Shown in pieces: positions 22,800-35,369 of a DNA stretch of 64,000 nt. The translations under genes and the position numbers were made by a program. The DNA is from Trichobilharzia szidati (Eukaryota > Platyhelminthes > Trematoda > Strigeidida > Schistosomatidae): contig OX235271.1 in NCBI GenBank assembly GCA_944472155.2, positions 123,137,329 through 123,201,328 on the forward strand. Reading direction: 5' to 3'. The number at the start of each line of letters is the position of its first letter. The first letter of the stretch is position 1. Under the pieces are notes generated by a model. That model was not told the origin of the DNA. It was given only the letters and a program-made list of their open reading frames with translations, and did no database searches.

Positions 22800-23130
22800 C
22801 GCAAGGAATGATGTATATAAGGTGAGTCTGCGTACTCGAACTCCTATGGAGCCCGTCCTGCTTCGAACTAAAACAAATCAAAACACCAAATTCATCGTCC
22901 AAAATACGAAGTATATTTCGGGACTAAAATCGTAGTGCGAGGATGATTGTTTAGCTAGCTAGGGATTTTAAACGAACAACCGCACATAACACGGTAACGT
23001 GACAAATGACGTAGATTCTTCATCGTCAACCTTCAGCTAAACAAGTCTACTTAAACAGTGCAGATGAGCATCCAGTAATGAGTGACGAATGCTGTAGGCT
23101 AATAATTTTGAAGGATTATCTATCGCCACA
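22800..23130 (-). repeat. Diverged gypsy LTR
   Basis: The sequence aligns along much of its length with the two LTRs at 27086-27424 and 31909-32260. Shared blocks include TCGTCCAAA..ACGA..TATATTT, AACACGGTAACGTGACAAA, CAGCTAAACAA and GGCTAATAATT. On the minus strand it begins TGTGGCG..., like the TGTAGAA... start of the 5' LTR. It may be the 3' LTR of the eroded element at 24.1-27.1 kb or a solo LTR. The low edge is approximate. Confidence 0.6.
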
Positions 23131-24149
23131 AAGCTAACAACAGTGCTCCTTTACGAGCTTATATATTCCGCAGTAGTTTGTGAATTGGAAATCTAGTATC
23201 ATGTGCAGATTTAATGTGGCGTTGACGGGATTCTCGTGACCATGCGATGTGGGTAACTGAAGTCCTAAGGACCAATATTACTACAGAATATGGGGAAGAA
23301 ACCATACAGAATATAAGCAGCCAGATAGTTGATATCTCCTTATCTTGACGGTTGGATCAACGCAGAAACAAACGCAGCTTAATACTATTCGAATGCTTAA
23401 TATTCGTTTGCAACTGACGAAGCATGTTATCGTAATACTCAAACATTCGGTAAAGTACAAATTGAAGAAATACCACTGATTTTCTACATGCGTGTGATTC
23501 ACATAAGTCAGTGTGAAGCGTTTTTCCCTATCAAACACTTACCCATTGTTGCCTATTGGCAATTACATTATTTAGAGGTTTTGACTTCAGCGTACATAAC
23601 AACAAGGCTCATAATTGTGAGCGTACAGAAAACTATTTTGGAAGTGTGTTTGTGACACTCCAATGATAAGAAACACTTGATAAGCCAAGTCAAAACAATG
23701 TTTTGACAGTCCAAAATATGGTGTCTGTTTTGGGATCGATGTTGTCGTATCTAGATGCGTGCTAAAATAATTATGGATCAAGTGTCGACAACCGAACGTA
23801 ACACGATAGGATGGAAAATAGCGAGGATGACTGACCAACTGCCTTCAGTTTAACCAGTTCACTAAAACAATGGTCAGTAATCAATTTTAAATGGTGATTC
23901 GTCTACATAGTGTTGTTTCTATAAAAAGGTTAACCGTCTCACTACGTAATAGTTTCTAATGAGTCACACATATTTACACTGAATCGTTCACTCAGTGTCA
24001 CCTACAAGGAAAAGAATCTATGTGAATGGTTTGTAAAAATCAGAAAAGTGATACTTTTCAGTGTTGGTCGAACAAAAGCATAGAATTAATTATTTGTCCT
24101 GAAGTAAAGTTTAGCAAATAAAACGATCTACCACCTGAAGGTTCAAGGG
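23131..24149. other. No clear feature
   Basis: It lies between the diverged LTR and the recognisable integrase tail of the old gypsy element. It could be untranslated element sequence or later insertions. No coding block was recognised. Confidence 0.35.
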
Positions 24150-27085
24150 ATTTGTAAATACCTGAGTCTGGTTAAGGATTTGATGAGCAGGAGTCTTCAA
24201 GTTCTAACTATGCAGACGGCCATGGTTCTCCATCTGTATAAACTGCCTCGAAGGAGTCAACGCCATGTCTAGATGATGTGCTTGATCAGCTAAGAAATCC
24301 CTTTCTCACACCATCACAAAAAACAGAAACTTATGTGCAGCCTTGAAGACTCGAGCCCAACAGCACCTTCTTGCAGTCAGCATATTCCATTTTGTGTTGG
24401 AAATGATGCGTGAAGCGCATTAGATCCTGAGAATTACCTCAGATATCAAAGTAACTTGGTTTGTCTACTTCCAAAGCATCACGTTATCCATGTGAAAGAA
24501 GTGCGGTTTCACAAACCACCTCTCTGGCGGTACGCTGTATATCCATCTATAGAATAAACAGGATGGTAGGGAAAGCTACAGAGGGAGATCTTGTCCACAT
24601 GAATTTATCAGTGGTCACTCGAGAAACCTTAATTTCTCTATGAAGCATTCCACAGCCAATCAATTGAGGTTTAAGTGCAGCTGCATTTCAGTTATTCCAA
24701 AAGTCTATTGAAGGTTGTAATCTTAAATTTTTTACTTCAGGGGAATTGTTAACTGAGTGGATCAGAAACCGTCAGTAATGCTATAGAGAAAAATTGCATT
24801 CATCAGAAGATAACTATACAAAACTTAGAACACTAGCTAGGTACTTAGTAACCAAATGAACTTCAGTGTCATTAAAAATAAAAGACAAACTGGGATATAG
24901 ATATATAATTGCTCAGTCAACAACAAACCAATATAGTATTTAGACCATTAAATTTACTCCTGGTTAATATTAACACACTAGATTCACGCCTACAAATAAA
25001 TGTCAATACATCGATACATCTGATCGCATTGATCTGGTCTGTTGCCAACCAGCAAACATTTAAACCACGGCAGTGATTCTCGCCTTCCATGGAAATGAAA
25101 CCAGTTCGGATGGACAAGGACATTGCAAAGGTTCCATCGATTTTCATCATCACTGACAGAAATGCCACCACTAAAGGATTCTAGAACCCATCTCACCGTG
25201 TGAACTCCCCTAGTTGTTCAGGATGTGGTGTCCGGAATACTGACAGGTTCCGACCTACTAGTTACTTGGCCCGGGCATGTGAATATGTGCCAGTCACCGT
25301 TGGAAGGAGGTAGCGAACCAGGGACGCCCAAATGAACGGGGTTAAAACTGGTTCTAGTTGTGGCGTTATGTCTGTACATTTCCGAGTGTTGAGACTGCAT
25401 ACAAGAACGCGTTCAGTTTTGCACACCACCGTTAATTCCAGTATAGTAAAGCCCGGCTGATATAAGTCTGAAAGCCAAATTTGACAAGGCCATAAAGAGA
25501 TCCAAATACTCCTGGGTGTAAGGGTAGGGAACCACGGGTCTTGGGGTTCCTGTAGACATGTTGCAGAGTACTCTACTCTGGCTACCAGAAAGATGTGCCC
25601 ACCTTATCTTCGGACAAGTGCTGTGATAAAGTTTATCGCACCCAATTGTAAAGGCTAAAGTCATATCATTTATCTCAAAATCAATAGTTGGAGGCGCTGC
25701 AGTTGTACAAAGTCGACAATAAATATCTGCCAAAGGGTTATTCACACTAGAAACAAAAAGGACATGAGATTTGGTCAAAATGGCGTACTTAATGCAGTAC
25801 ATGTCTATCCTCAGTGGTCTGTAGGGTGTAAGTTAAGGGTCTATAAAGAGTAAAGAGAGTGAGAGGAAGATCTTCACAGAAGTGACAAGATTTTTCGGTA
25901 CAAGCATAGAGAGCAAGTAGTTTCCAAGGGAAGACACTATACCACACTTCAAGTCCATGAAAACAGTAGGCATCGGAGCATCGCTCAAAAGTCGATTTGG
26001 CACAGCTCCGAAAGCCGTATAACGTGCATCAGCAGAAATACTGAAATTTTTACATCCAGAGGCACTAAATTGTCTGTATCGGGTCTGGCTACCTGGGTTA
26101 CTTAGTCGCCTGCAATGCTTTGATGTCAAAAATTAACGTTTCATACTTGACCTTAAGATAGGTTCTGGGCGCTGCTAAAATAAGTGCACAACAAGGAATA
26201 AAGAGACGGTGAAAACTCAACATACCTGGAGAAAGGTATTATGCATTTTGTCACAGAAAAGTCTTAAGTGACCCGCATTTTTCAGATAAGGGGTGAATGC
26301 TATGTTGATGAACCACATATCCCAGAAAAGTCGCTAAGTGGACGTCTTTTTGCCGCTTGGCTAGATTAACTGCTATTAAGTGTTTCGACAGTTTGTAAAT
26401 AACTGTCACAAGTGATAAGGAGCTTCATCATTTGGATTAGCCATGAAGATGTCACTCAAGTGTACGTAAACGAAGTTTGTTCTACACAAGACTTCACGAA
26501 TGAAGAGCTTAAATATCTGTGCGACGTCCCGTATGCCAAAAATACATGCGCGGAAAGCCGAAAATATCTGAACATGTGGTGACTGCAATCTTTGAAACAA
26601 CATCTGAAGATAGGCATGCATCGGATAAAGTGCACTGAATGCACACGCGCCTTTCAAGGGTGTACGGGAAAACAATCAGAGACCGTTTCGGTATTGTGCC
26701 CTCGGTAATTACCACAAGGCCACCATTTGACTCAACTGTCTCTAAGCTCCTCATAAAGTAGTGAAACACATGACCCATTGAAAAGATTAACCATCTCAAT
26801 GTCAAGTATATTTTCGAACCCAGGATTGACGGCCTGAAGTTCCTATGCAGATGGCTGTCGTGGTGTGGCGAATATACGGAGGCATATACGTGAGTTCGTG
26901 CGAGACATTAGTGGTCACACGAGGGACGACAAAAACTGGCTTGAAATTATTTAGGAAAGACACGATGATTGATGCACAGGAAACTGATATGTCGGGGACT
27001 AAACACACTCGTTTAAGAAAAGGCATCTGTGTTGCAGAACCAGAGATGGGAAGCCATGTGGGTAAACCCGGCTTACAGTCAGTAC
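24150..27085 (-). mobile_element. Eroded Ty3/gypsy element (CsRn1-like), pol only
   Basis: Minus-strand fragments of a pol gene occur in the right order from high to low coordinates. RT entry is at 26802-27026, an eroded RT core at 26406-26805, and RNase H at 25833-26129 (FSISADARYTAFGAV). The integrase zinc-binding region is at 25413-25802 (STGTPRPVVP) and the integrase core at 25218-25400 (GSLPPSNG...EPVSIPDTTS). The integrase tail is near 24200-24400 (VFCDGVRKG). Stops and frameshifts are everywhere. No gag was found. The younger gypsy element abuts its 5' side at 27086. Confidence 0.65.
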
Positions 27086-27424
27086 TTTAGGGGCTGAGAG
27101 TGTTGACAGATAGCACTAAGTATACCAACGCAAGATCTAATAAACACAACTTCTATAGTATTCGTTCCGCGTAGACCAACAGTAAAGCAAAAGATCAGAA
27201 TTGATCGTCCAAATTACGAGATATATTTTGGGGCCAAATGTTAGTGTGAGGTGATTGCTCAACTAACTAAGAATTGTGCACGAACGAATGAACGTAACAC
27301 GACAGCGTGCCAAAGAGCGTGGGTGCTTGACCTTAAGTCCCCAGCTAAACAAACTGACTTAGGCAGTGAGGGTCAGTATCCAATGTTCAGTGATGAATGC
27401 TGTGGGGAATTACCGACCGCTACA
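27086..27424 (-). repeat. 3' LTR of the gypsy element
   Basis: The LTR is about 339 bp, starts TGTAGCGG on the minus strand and lies directly after the polypurine tract. Relative to the 5' LTR it lacks about 12 bases (AGAATTATTAGC) near its start and has a few substitutions at the ends. Confidence 0.85.
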
Positions 27425-27429
27425 GCTCA

Positions 27430-27442
27430 CTCTCCCCCCTCT
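27430..27442 (-). promoter_or_regulatory. Polypurine tract of the gypsy element
   Basis: The purine run AGAGGGGGGAGAG ends five bases before the TG of the 3' LTR, the normal place for priming plus-strand DNA synthesis. Confidence 0.75.
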
Positions 27443-27889
27443 AATAGTGGGGTTGTGAGGAGATTAGGATGAAACCAGCCAGTAGGAAAAACCCAATGGT
27501 GTTACCATTGGTGAAATTCTTCCGATCGGCTGCATGTATTGCCTACTGATCGTCTACTCACTCTAATTGGGTGTATTTACGTTGCTTCATTTATGTCAGT
27601 CTGTTAGATCTCGAAATTCGTTTGCTTCTTGCTCAATGTCCATCGCACCTGGAAAAGAAATCAAGAACGCCGAGAACCTTGTCGAGGAAAATATACTGAA
27701 AGTAACGTATGAATAACGAAATACGTCTAACATACAGAAAAATGATGCAAAAAATAGAACATTGAAAGAACATATAATTTTTTAGTGGATGTAACATGTA
27801 CGGTCATAAAATAAATTTTGACTTAAGTTGCGTGATGCAATGAAAAAGACGTACCACAAGCAAGATAAATTGGTTGAGTAGCATCATCT

Positions 27890-29199
27890 TCTTAGGTTAG
27901 ATAAGTGTGAGGATGTTCTAGGAATCTCACGGTTCGTCCAGAACGTGTTTACTTTGGGGTCGCGATAGAAGGTTCGGTTGCCTTCACAGCACTAGTGAGT
28001 TTTTCGAGGACTAAAGGATATTCAGTTACTTGTGTATCATTGGGAATGCTTAGTTTGAGGGTCATGGGATCGACAATAACAGAGTCTTCGCGGACTTTTC
28101 CGTGTATGACAAAACATTTATCCATATGTTTAATGACTTTATATGTTCCATCGAAAGGGGGATTCCAGAGGTCAACGCATAAAGATATGGTGGACCAATA
28201 TATGTGAAGAAGTTTACAAACATGGGTGAATAAAAACGTCTATAGACTGTGGTCAGAAGAGGGCAGGTTTAACTGAACGCACTGCGTTTGTAAGCCTACT
28301 GACGTATGAGGTGTGATCTGCAGCTGGTGGGAAGCTAGAGGGAGAAATAAACTCACCTGCCAGTCAGAGTGTTGTTCCATACACTAGCTCTGTGGCAGTA
28401 CAACCACCATCAGTTTTCAAGGCGTTTCGTATGCCTAGGAGAACTAAAGGTAGTGATTCAGTCCAATGTGTATTGTTCGCATTTGATAACCCAGCCTTCA
28501 ACTGTCGGTGAAAACGTTCTACCATAACACTTACTTGAGAGTGGTGGGCTGTTGCTCTGAAACGCATACAACCTGGGATTTTAGTTCAGCTAAGAATGGG
28601 CCGCTTTCCAATTACCTCCCGCAATCAGTTGTTATGGAGGATGGGCATCGAAAACTTGTGATCCATCGTTCGACAAAGAAACGTGCGACGATTTCAACAG
28701 ATATATCTTCAAGGGATACTGCTTCAGTTCACCGTGTAAAACGGTCAATGCGGGTCAGAATACAGGTATATCCATAAGTTTCTGGGAGGGTTTCAATCAG
28801 ATCTATATGAACGCGTTCGAAACGAGTATCAGGGATAAGAAAGACACCAAGGGGGCTTCTGTTGTGTCTTACATACTTGCGCTTTTGTCAAGTTAAGCAC
28901 GTGTCAGCCCATTCTGTTACTCCCTTATTAATACCAGGCCAACAAAACCGACTAGTAACGAGCTTGACAGTAGTTTGAATACCTGGGTGGGTTAAGCCAT
29001 GAAATGTATTGAAGACGTTAAGGCGATAGCTTTTAGGCACGATGGGGTGAGGAGTACTAGTGGAAATGTCACATAGAATATTGTCACTACCTATGTCTGA
29101 GGGTTTCTCAGCTAATTGCAGAGTTGTTTTCGACAACCCGTGTTGAATCTCAGTATCTTCTTTTTGAAGATGAGCCAGTTTCGCGAGGTCTATGCCATC
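27890..29199 (-). pseudogene. Gypsy integrase pseudogene
   Basis: The order seen is an H-x-x-H/C-x-x-C-type zinc-binding region (HGLTHPGIQTTVKLV...WADTC) at 28888-29202, then the core start DTRFERVHIDLIETLP. A later core block is at 28364-28567 (AHHSQVSVMVERFHRQLKAG). The tail ends THSGRTVRFLEH near 27900-27930. Several stops and frameshifts break it. Confidence 0.75.
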
Positions 29200-29885
29200 C
29201 ATTTAGGCTAGGCAACAAATGCGTGACGAGGCATCTGCCATAGTGTTGTTTCCTCGGGATGCATGGCGAATATCCGATGTAAACTGTGAGACGTAATCCA
29301 GTTGTCGTGATTCTGTAGGTGAAGACTCATCTGAAGTTGAGTTCAGAGAGTACATAAAAGGCTTGTGGTCAGTGAAAATTATAAATTCACCACGCTCTAC
29401 TGAATGTCAGAAGTGGCGTATAGTACAGTACATAGCCAGAAGTTCTCTGCTGAATGTGCTGTACTTTGCTTCTGTTAATTGCAAACGCCTCGAGAAAAAG
29501 GCGAGTGGTTGCCACTCTCCGTTGACTAGTTGTTGCACAACTGCATCGACTGTAGTGTCTGATGTATCAACTGAGATACTTCACTTTGCCGCTGGGTCCT
29601 GATATATAAGCAAGATGGCATCCGCCATAGCTTTTTTAACCTGAACGACAGCATATTTAGTGGAAACGTCAAGTTCGATGGACTTGTTATTCCCTCGAAG
29701 AAGGTCTGTTGGTGGCTGAATCAGGAGGCACAGTTGGGAATAAAGTGTCCGAAATAACTTACCAAGCCATTGAAAGTGGGACGATTTTTCGCCGTGTTTA
29801 TAACCGGAAAGTTGAGAATGACGTCAACTTTACTAAGCAATGGGCGGATACTCTGAAAATCAACGATGTGGCCGAGAAATTCTAG
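29200..29885 (-). pseudogene. Gypsy RNase H pseudogene
   Basis: The minus strand shows FTDHKPFMYSLNSTSDESSP then ESRQLDYVSQFTSDIRH and NNTMADASSR. This is the end of RNase H and the connection to integrase found in CsRn1-type pol. Upstream parts are broken. Confidence 0.7.
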
Positions 29886-30735
29886 TTATTCCACTCCTAT
29901 CTGACACTTTTGAATATTAATGGTAACACCATGTCGGCGTAACCTTTCGAATGACAAGTCCAGGTGTTTAAGGTGACTTTCTTCGTCTGGACTCTCAATG
30001 ACGCAGTCGTGTAAGTATGAGTATACAAAGTCAAGACGGCGAAATACATCGTCAATGAAGCATTGTAGTTTTTGTGCTGCCTTCCGGAGACCGAATGGCA
30101 TACCTGGAAATTCAAAACTTCCGAAAGGCGTTATGATAGCCGTTTTTGGAATGTCATCGGATGCCATCGGGATTTGATTATGTACCTTCTCCAAGTCCAT
30201 TTTCGAGAAAATTGTTGTACCAGATAATGTTTCTATCAAGTCATGTATGTGAGGTAATGGATGGCAATTAGGGGGCGTTTTGGCATTCACTTACCGGGAA
30301 TCAGCAGCGGGTCGCCGATCGTTGCTATCTTTCTTCCGTACCATATGAAGTGGGGATGCCCATGGGCCATTCGATGGCCGGATGATGCCATGGGTGAACG
30401 TATGGTCAAATTTGTTTCTCGCCAGTCGTAGTTTGTCAGGAGTAATTCATCGTGCAATAGATCTCATGAGTTGTCCTGAGGTTTTGATGTTATACACAAC
30501 ATTGCTGGCTATACACGATAGATCGCTAGACTGGTAATCAAGTTCCGGGTACTTGTCAGCAATCGGCTGAAACACTGGATCAAAGATCGCCTTCTTCTTA
30601 ACCAGTGACAAGCTGCGACATACGTAGGTGATGCCTTTAATAGAAAGTCTAGTAGTGCCATCTATCAGTCGTTTTCGGCGGACGTCTACGAGTCCATCAT
30701 GATGGTTGAGTAGGTCTGTACCACTGATAGGCATT
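29886..30735 (-). pseudogene. Gypsy reverse transcriptase pseudogene
   Basis: The segment 30447-30734 is the linker from protease to RT (MPISGTDLLNHHDGLVDV). The RT core at 29886-30290 shows FSKMDLEKVHNQIPM (motif A), TPFGSFEFPGMPFGLRKAAQ (motif B) and SYLHDCVIESPD (motif C, 30007-30033). The usual YxDD is YLHD, losing one catalytic Asp. Stops separate the two halves. Confidence 0.8.
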
Positions 30736-30739
30736 GTGA

Positions 30740-31019
30740 CGTCTGTAGGGAGGAAAATATACCGAATAGATTTGCGTAAACCTACGTCCAGATAGACGTA
30801 TTTTTTACCAACGGTTGCAATAGGTTTTCCATTCTCAGCCTGTAATTTGAAAGTATGTTCCTTCTATCGATCTGTCTCTATAGCATGAAGGATGCTGACA
30901 TCAGCAACTGTGTCAACCACGTACCGGGTTTGGTTGACTACATCACGGATGTATAGTATGTGGCTACTGCCACAGGTGAGATAGTCTCCCAAAATCTTCG
31001 AGTCATTGCCGAAATTGCA
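30740..31019 (-). pseudogene. Gypsy aspartic protease pseudogene
   Basis: The segment reads RYVVDTVADVSIL then GKPIATVGKKYVYLDVG, typical of a retroelement protease. The active-site triad (30906-30914) is Asp-Thr-Val in place of Asp-Thr-Gly, and a stop codon follows a short way downstream. Both changes predict an inactive enzyme. Confidence 0.7.
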
Positions 31020-31770
31020 AGGTTTGCGGCGACATTTCACTCCCTTGCCATAAGTATTGTAATGCCAACACTAGTCAGGGTTTTTAATTGAACATGCCCT
31101 GGATTTTAGCTGGCCACGTGGGTTTCCTCGCCGAGGGGAATTCGGTCGACGATAGGAGGAAATACGGGGACTATTTGACCTAAATAGTAACTGAACGGAG
31201 TTGCATAATTCTATTACTGCAGTGTCACTACTCGAAGATTGTTTAGCGATTGATCACATTTCAGTGACTGGCCGTTGTGTTATTTCTAGAATTCTACTTG
31301 CAGAAGCAACTAAGTCGTTTATGATTACACCTTGGAGTGTCACAAGCGCCGCCTGTACCGACTGCGGCAATTTGGATAATAACAGCTCTCTGGAGAGTCT
31401 GTCATCGAACTGATGTTGGCCAATATCTCCCAGCATTCTAGTTAGCATGTTCACAGCCGACTGATCACCTAACTCCACGTTGCGAAATAATTCATCAAGA
31501 AGCTGTCGATCTGTGAGGTCGTTTCTCTTTAGGAGGGCTGCTTTAAGCAACTCATACGGGTTACTTACCTCTGGGCTTGACATATGGACAGTTACGCATT
31601 CGCTTAATTCCCGTGGTAGAGCGGGGACACCTGGAAGGAAGTGTGAACGTTGGTCAGTAATCCCATTTTCCTTAATATCAGATTCGGCTATCAGCAATCA
31701 TGATGTCACATTATCTAGCCAAAATGGCGCATTCTGAACAATATTGCTAGTTGGTCGGAAACGGATGACT
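31020..31770 (-). pseudogene. Gypsy gag pseudogene
   Basis: The capsid-like region (31254-31697) has NPYELLKAALLKR, then a long helical stretch and LLLSKLPQSVQAAL, as in CsRn1-type gag. An in-frame TGA separates the upstream PFWLDNVTS segment from it. The Cys/His box lies near 31030-31085 in a different frame, so at least one frameshift separates the parts. Confidence 0.7.
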
Positions 31771-31796
31771 TTAGGTTTATGGTCACTCAGGGAGGA

Positions 31797-31811
31797 ATAT
31801 ATATATATATA
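31797..31811. repeat. (AT)n microsatellite in gypsy 5' untranslated region
   Basis: A run of alternating A and T lies between the primer-binding site and gag. Confidence 0.75.
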
Positions 31812-31883
31812 CTTTAAAAATAGCACACGAACAAATACAAAATGGAAAGAACTCACCAGATTTGTTTGCGTGCCTACAAAAGA

Positions 31884-31907
31884 TGAAGTTCACGATAAGG
31901 CTCACCA
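31884..31907 (-). promoter_or_regulatory. Primer-binding site, probably tRNA-Trp
   Basis: TGGTGAGCCTTATCGTGAAC begins one base inside the 5' LTR. It resembles the complement of a tRNA-Trp 3' end (TGGTGACCCCGACGTGA), the primer known for CsRn1-type elements, with mismatches in the middle. Confidence 0.6.
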
Positions 31908-31908
31908 G

Positions 31909-32260
31909 TTTAGAGGCCGAGGGTGTTGACGGATAGCACTAAGTATACCAACGCAAGATCTAATAAACACAACTTCTATAGTATTCGTTCCGCGTAGACC
32001 AACAGTAAAGCAAAAGATCAGAATTGATCGTCCAAATTACGAGATATATTTTGGGGCCAAATGTTAGTGTGAGGTGATTGCTCAACTAACTAAGAATTGT
32101 GCACGAACGAATGAACGTAACACGACAGCGTGCCAAAGAGCGTGGGTGCTTGACCTTAAGTCCCCAGCTAAACAAACTGACTTAGGCAGTGAGGGTCAGT
32201 ATCCAATGTTCAGTGATGAATGTTGTGGCTAATAATTCTGGGAAATTATATACTTCTACA
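31909..32260 (-). repeat. 5' LTR of the gypsy element
   Basis: The LTR is about 352 bp and starts TGTAGAAG on the minus strand. Over roughly 300 bp (TGAC.GATAGCACTAAG to GTGATGAATG) it matches the 3' LTR at every position I compared except a few at the ends. Confidence 0.85.
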
Positions 32261-34062
32261 CTTCTAACTTGATGAGGAACTCTCAATAGTCGGTAATCTT
32301 TATTTTTCCTACTATTAATATTTTGTTTTCACTGTATTTAGTTATTTTTATCCTTACATTTATATTTTCATTGACATTATTATTGTTGTAAATGTCATGA
32401 TAATTATTTTCCCCCTTACTAAGTTATGTAGAAAGAAAACTACATTCATAATTGCATTATATTCCCAATGTTCTACATGATATCAAATGTACTGCTTGTA
32501 ATAAAGCTATTATACCAATTAACAGTTGTGTCATTATTTTCATCAGTTATAGTAGTGTCTTACTGGTCAGCTCATCACACCCAAGAAAATGTGTCTAAAA
32601 GCCTTTAATAGGTCAAGATAAATGGTTCGTGTGAGAAAGAGGAAATTCAAACACAATGTGGTGCATTATATTCACGAAAGCTGCATACTAAAAAATAATC
32701 TGGAGATTTAGCTGAAGTTGCTTGCAATGCTAAAGTATACATCCTATTGAATGAAATAACGTTGATATTTTTGGGTGCATGATCACTGGAACTATTTGGC
32801 CATACTTCTTGTACCACTAATGCACCAAGTATGTTTTATACGAAATAAATAACCACTCATTTGTCCGTTTACATATCTCGTCTTTAAAAGCATTTCATTT
32901 TTATAGTTTAAATGTATATATAAATGACAAAAATCTTTTTCCTCTTACTCTCCTGCCTGATAAAAGAAAGATTTTTCTGATGCTTTGCATGAATAAATTC
33001 TGTGAGAATTTCAACAACCACTTGATGTGTTTCTCACAGACTATAATAGAAGTGTTCTTTATTTGAGCTTGATAATTTTTTTCTCTCTATCAGTTGCAGC
33101 AAAGGCTGTAGTAACAACATAGTTAATAAAGATAGTTCTGATAGTTCCGTTATACTGCTTTTCCGTAAATATAAAGGGAGAATAATTCAAAATTAAGCAC
33201 AAGAACACTACTTTAAATTCATTTGATCGTTCCTAATTCATGTCATATCACTTCATTATATGCTTACTGAGCTTTATGCATATAAGTGCATGCTCATACA
33301 TAAACATAGAGACAGAGAAAATCACTCATTTACAGTGTTCTCGCATGTGCACATATACACGTACAAAATAAATTAGCCGATTCTGTTGAAAAATTATTAC
33401 CAGAGGAATTTTTGTCGGCGCAACTTACAAAAAAAGTGTTGAACAATGTTTGTTGTTTAACTGGAAATCACTTAGATCACTTCTCACATAGACTGAATGA
33501 TTTTATGATCCACTTAAATTAGTTGTCGCCTCAGGTATTTTGAATTCTTTCATGCGTGTATGAAGTGCAATGAACTTGGATGTTAGTGTATGCAGGTATG
33601 TTGTAGAAGGTAGGCTTGTGTGCATCCATTAGTGCATATCTGTTATTCAACTAGTTTTTAGTCCAATACTTTTTAATGAGTGAATCCGTATCATACCTGT
33701 TCCATCAACCTCTTGTCCTTTTCAATTAAATTCATAAAATTCCACTTTAAAGTAAAGAGATAAGGATGATAAAAATGTCCAATTCAAACTAAACATATAT
33801 ATGTATATATACCACTTGATTTCCATATCAATTATTCTATTGGAAATATTCTTCTCAATAAAATACTAACTTCATTAAGTTTGAATGGAGATAAAACTAG
33901 AAAAGAATTCATCAAGTGTAATTTTGACTAGTTTGACTTGTGTATATTAAAGCACTATTTTTGGTGCTTTACTGAATTACCAACATCTGGTCATCCTCAA
34001 GAAAGATATAGATAAGGAGAAAATAATTCTAACTATATCAGAGATTGTGACGGTGGGAGAAA
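32261..34062. other. No gene seen
   Basis: AT-rich sequence flanks the 5' side of the gypsy element. It has a short (TA)n run near 33796-33812 and no coding block. In particular, I found no gag of the older gypsy element here. Confidence 0.45.
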
Positions 34063-34275
34063 TTATGAACAGCTTATTCTCGAAATCACCATTTGCACAG
34101 ATCTCCGTATCGCACTACGCCTTCATATTGTGTTTCTTTCACGTTTCCCGTGTGTCTCCGCAACGCTGTGTCATTTACTTTCTCTGAAATTAAATGTATC
34201 TCCCTGATATTTGATGTTTTTATGCCAATGAACGTCTCCTTATATACTACTGATAAATCTTATCAGTAGCACACG
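34063..34275 (-). repeat. Palindrome-ended dispersed repeat (family D), copy 2
   Basis: It shares the body and end palindrome with the copy at 2.2 kb. The palindrome is TACTGATAAATCTTATCAGTA-like at 34248-34268, with one extra central base. It extends further at the other end (CGAGAATAAGCTGTTCATAA), matching copy 4. Confidence 0.6.
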
Positions 34276-35369
34276 TCACAAGATGTTTCTTTGTATTCAA
34301 TGAAATTAGAACTTCTGAGGAATATTTATTGACCATTTTGACTAGATCAATTATATACTTTCAGTTGCTGAAGTCACTGGTAACGTTGTCAGTGGAACAG
34401 AATAAGAAAGGATAAATCTATGAAGCTAAATGCTGCTGGTTGATTGGAATGAGTAGCTAGATGCCCTTTATATCAACCATTGTTGCTTGCAAGCCAGATC
34501 AAAGTGATCTAAACAGAGAATGGCCGTTTTGTTCTATTTCAACCCAGCATATTAGCGGTATACCTGTTTGACTAATCTCAGTCAAATCAGTTCAATAGGT
34601 AAGTCACGCTAAATTAAAAATGAACTCAGTCTAGCCTAACGACTCACGGTTAATGTACTCAGCAATGGCGCTGAATTTAGATTCCGACTGACTGCTCAAT
34701 TTCGCACCATCTAAAACAGATAGTCGACGTTGCATAATTCTTAATCATTCTCAATGTGATAAAAAAATATCCAGTTCAGGGCTGTATGGAAAATCAATTG
34801 ATTTCATTACACTTTGATTAGGAACAAACACTAAACAAAAAAACATTTGAGAGTCATCTGAATGTGCATGATAAAGGACCTGGTGGTCTCGGTCCAAATC
34901 TTCGGCAAATAAGGGAACTTGTTCTGTCGAAAGTCCCTAAGCGAGAAAACAGTAGCTCTCCAGTATTTCGTGGTCAACAGCAATTCTGTAAGTGAAACTT
35001 TGTATAGTGATAAAAGCCACAGTCACAGTATTAAAAACTGCTCATCACTTTAACTTTCTTTCCTCAAGTTGTGTTACTTTTTTATAAATATACCATGATT
35101 TAAATGAATCGGTTGCCTAAGGAGAAGTGATGTGGCTAACAGGCCCCTAAGTTGGTTAGTTAAGCCAGTGATACGATGGAATGACACATTCTTAATGTGT
35201 TGCAATTTTCACCAGGCGTTAAGATTTAACTAGCAGGTGAAAAAATGAATCCACAGAAATTGATTAACAGTCTCATAATTGCATTAACTGGAACGAATCT
35301 TAAATCTTTTCAGAATTTAGATAAGTCCAAATTATTTTCTATGATAAGAAACAAGATCAGAATTTCTAA
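34276..35369. other. No gene seen
   Basis: No coding block, tRNA-like head or repeat family was recognised in this stretch. Confidence 0.4.

Larger units (their letters stand above)
27086..32260 (-). mobile_element. Ty3/gypsy LTR retrotransposon, CsRn1/Boudicca type, structurally complete, coding-defective
   Basis: Two near-identical LTRs (31909-32260 and 27086-27424) bound an interior of about 4.5 kb. On the minus strand the order is primer-binding site, gag, protease, reverse transcriptase, RNase H, integrase and polypurine tract. The gag has the C-x-H-type box, reading CWHYNTYGKGVKCRRKPC with a His/Tyr order change, that marks the CsRn1 group. Each coding part carries stops or frameshifts. 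The protease reads DTV for DTG and the reverse transcriptase YLHD for YxDD, so the copy cannot move on its own. Confidence 0.85.
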
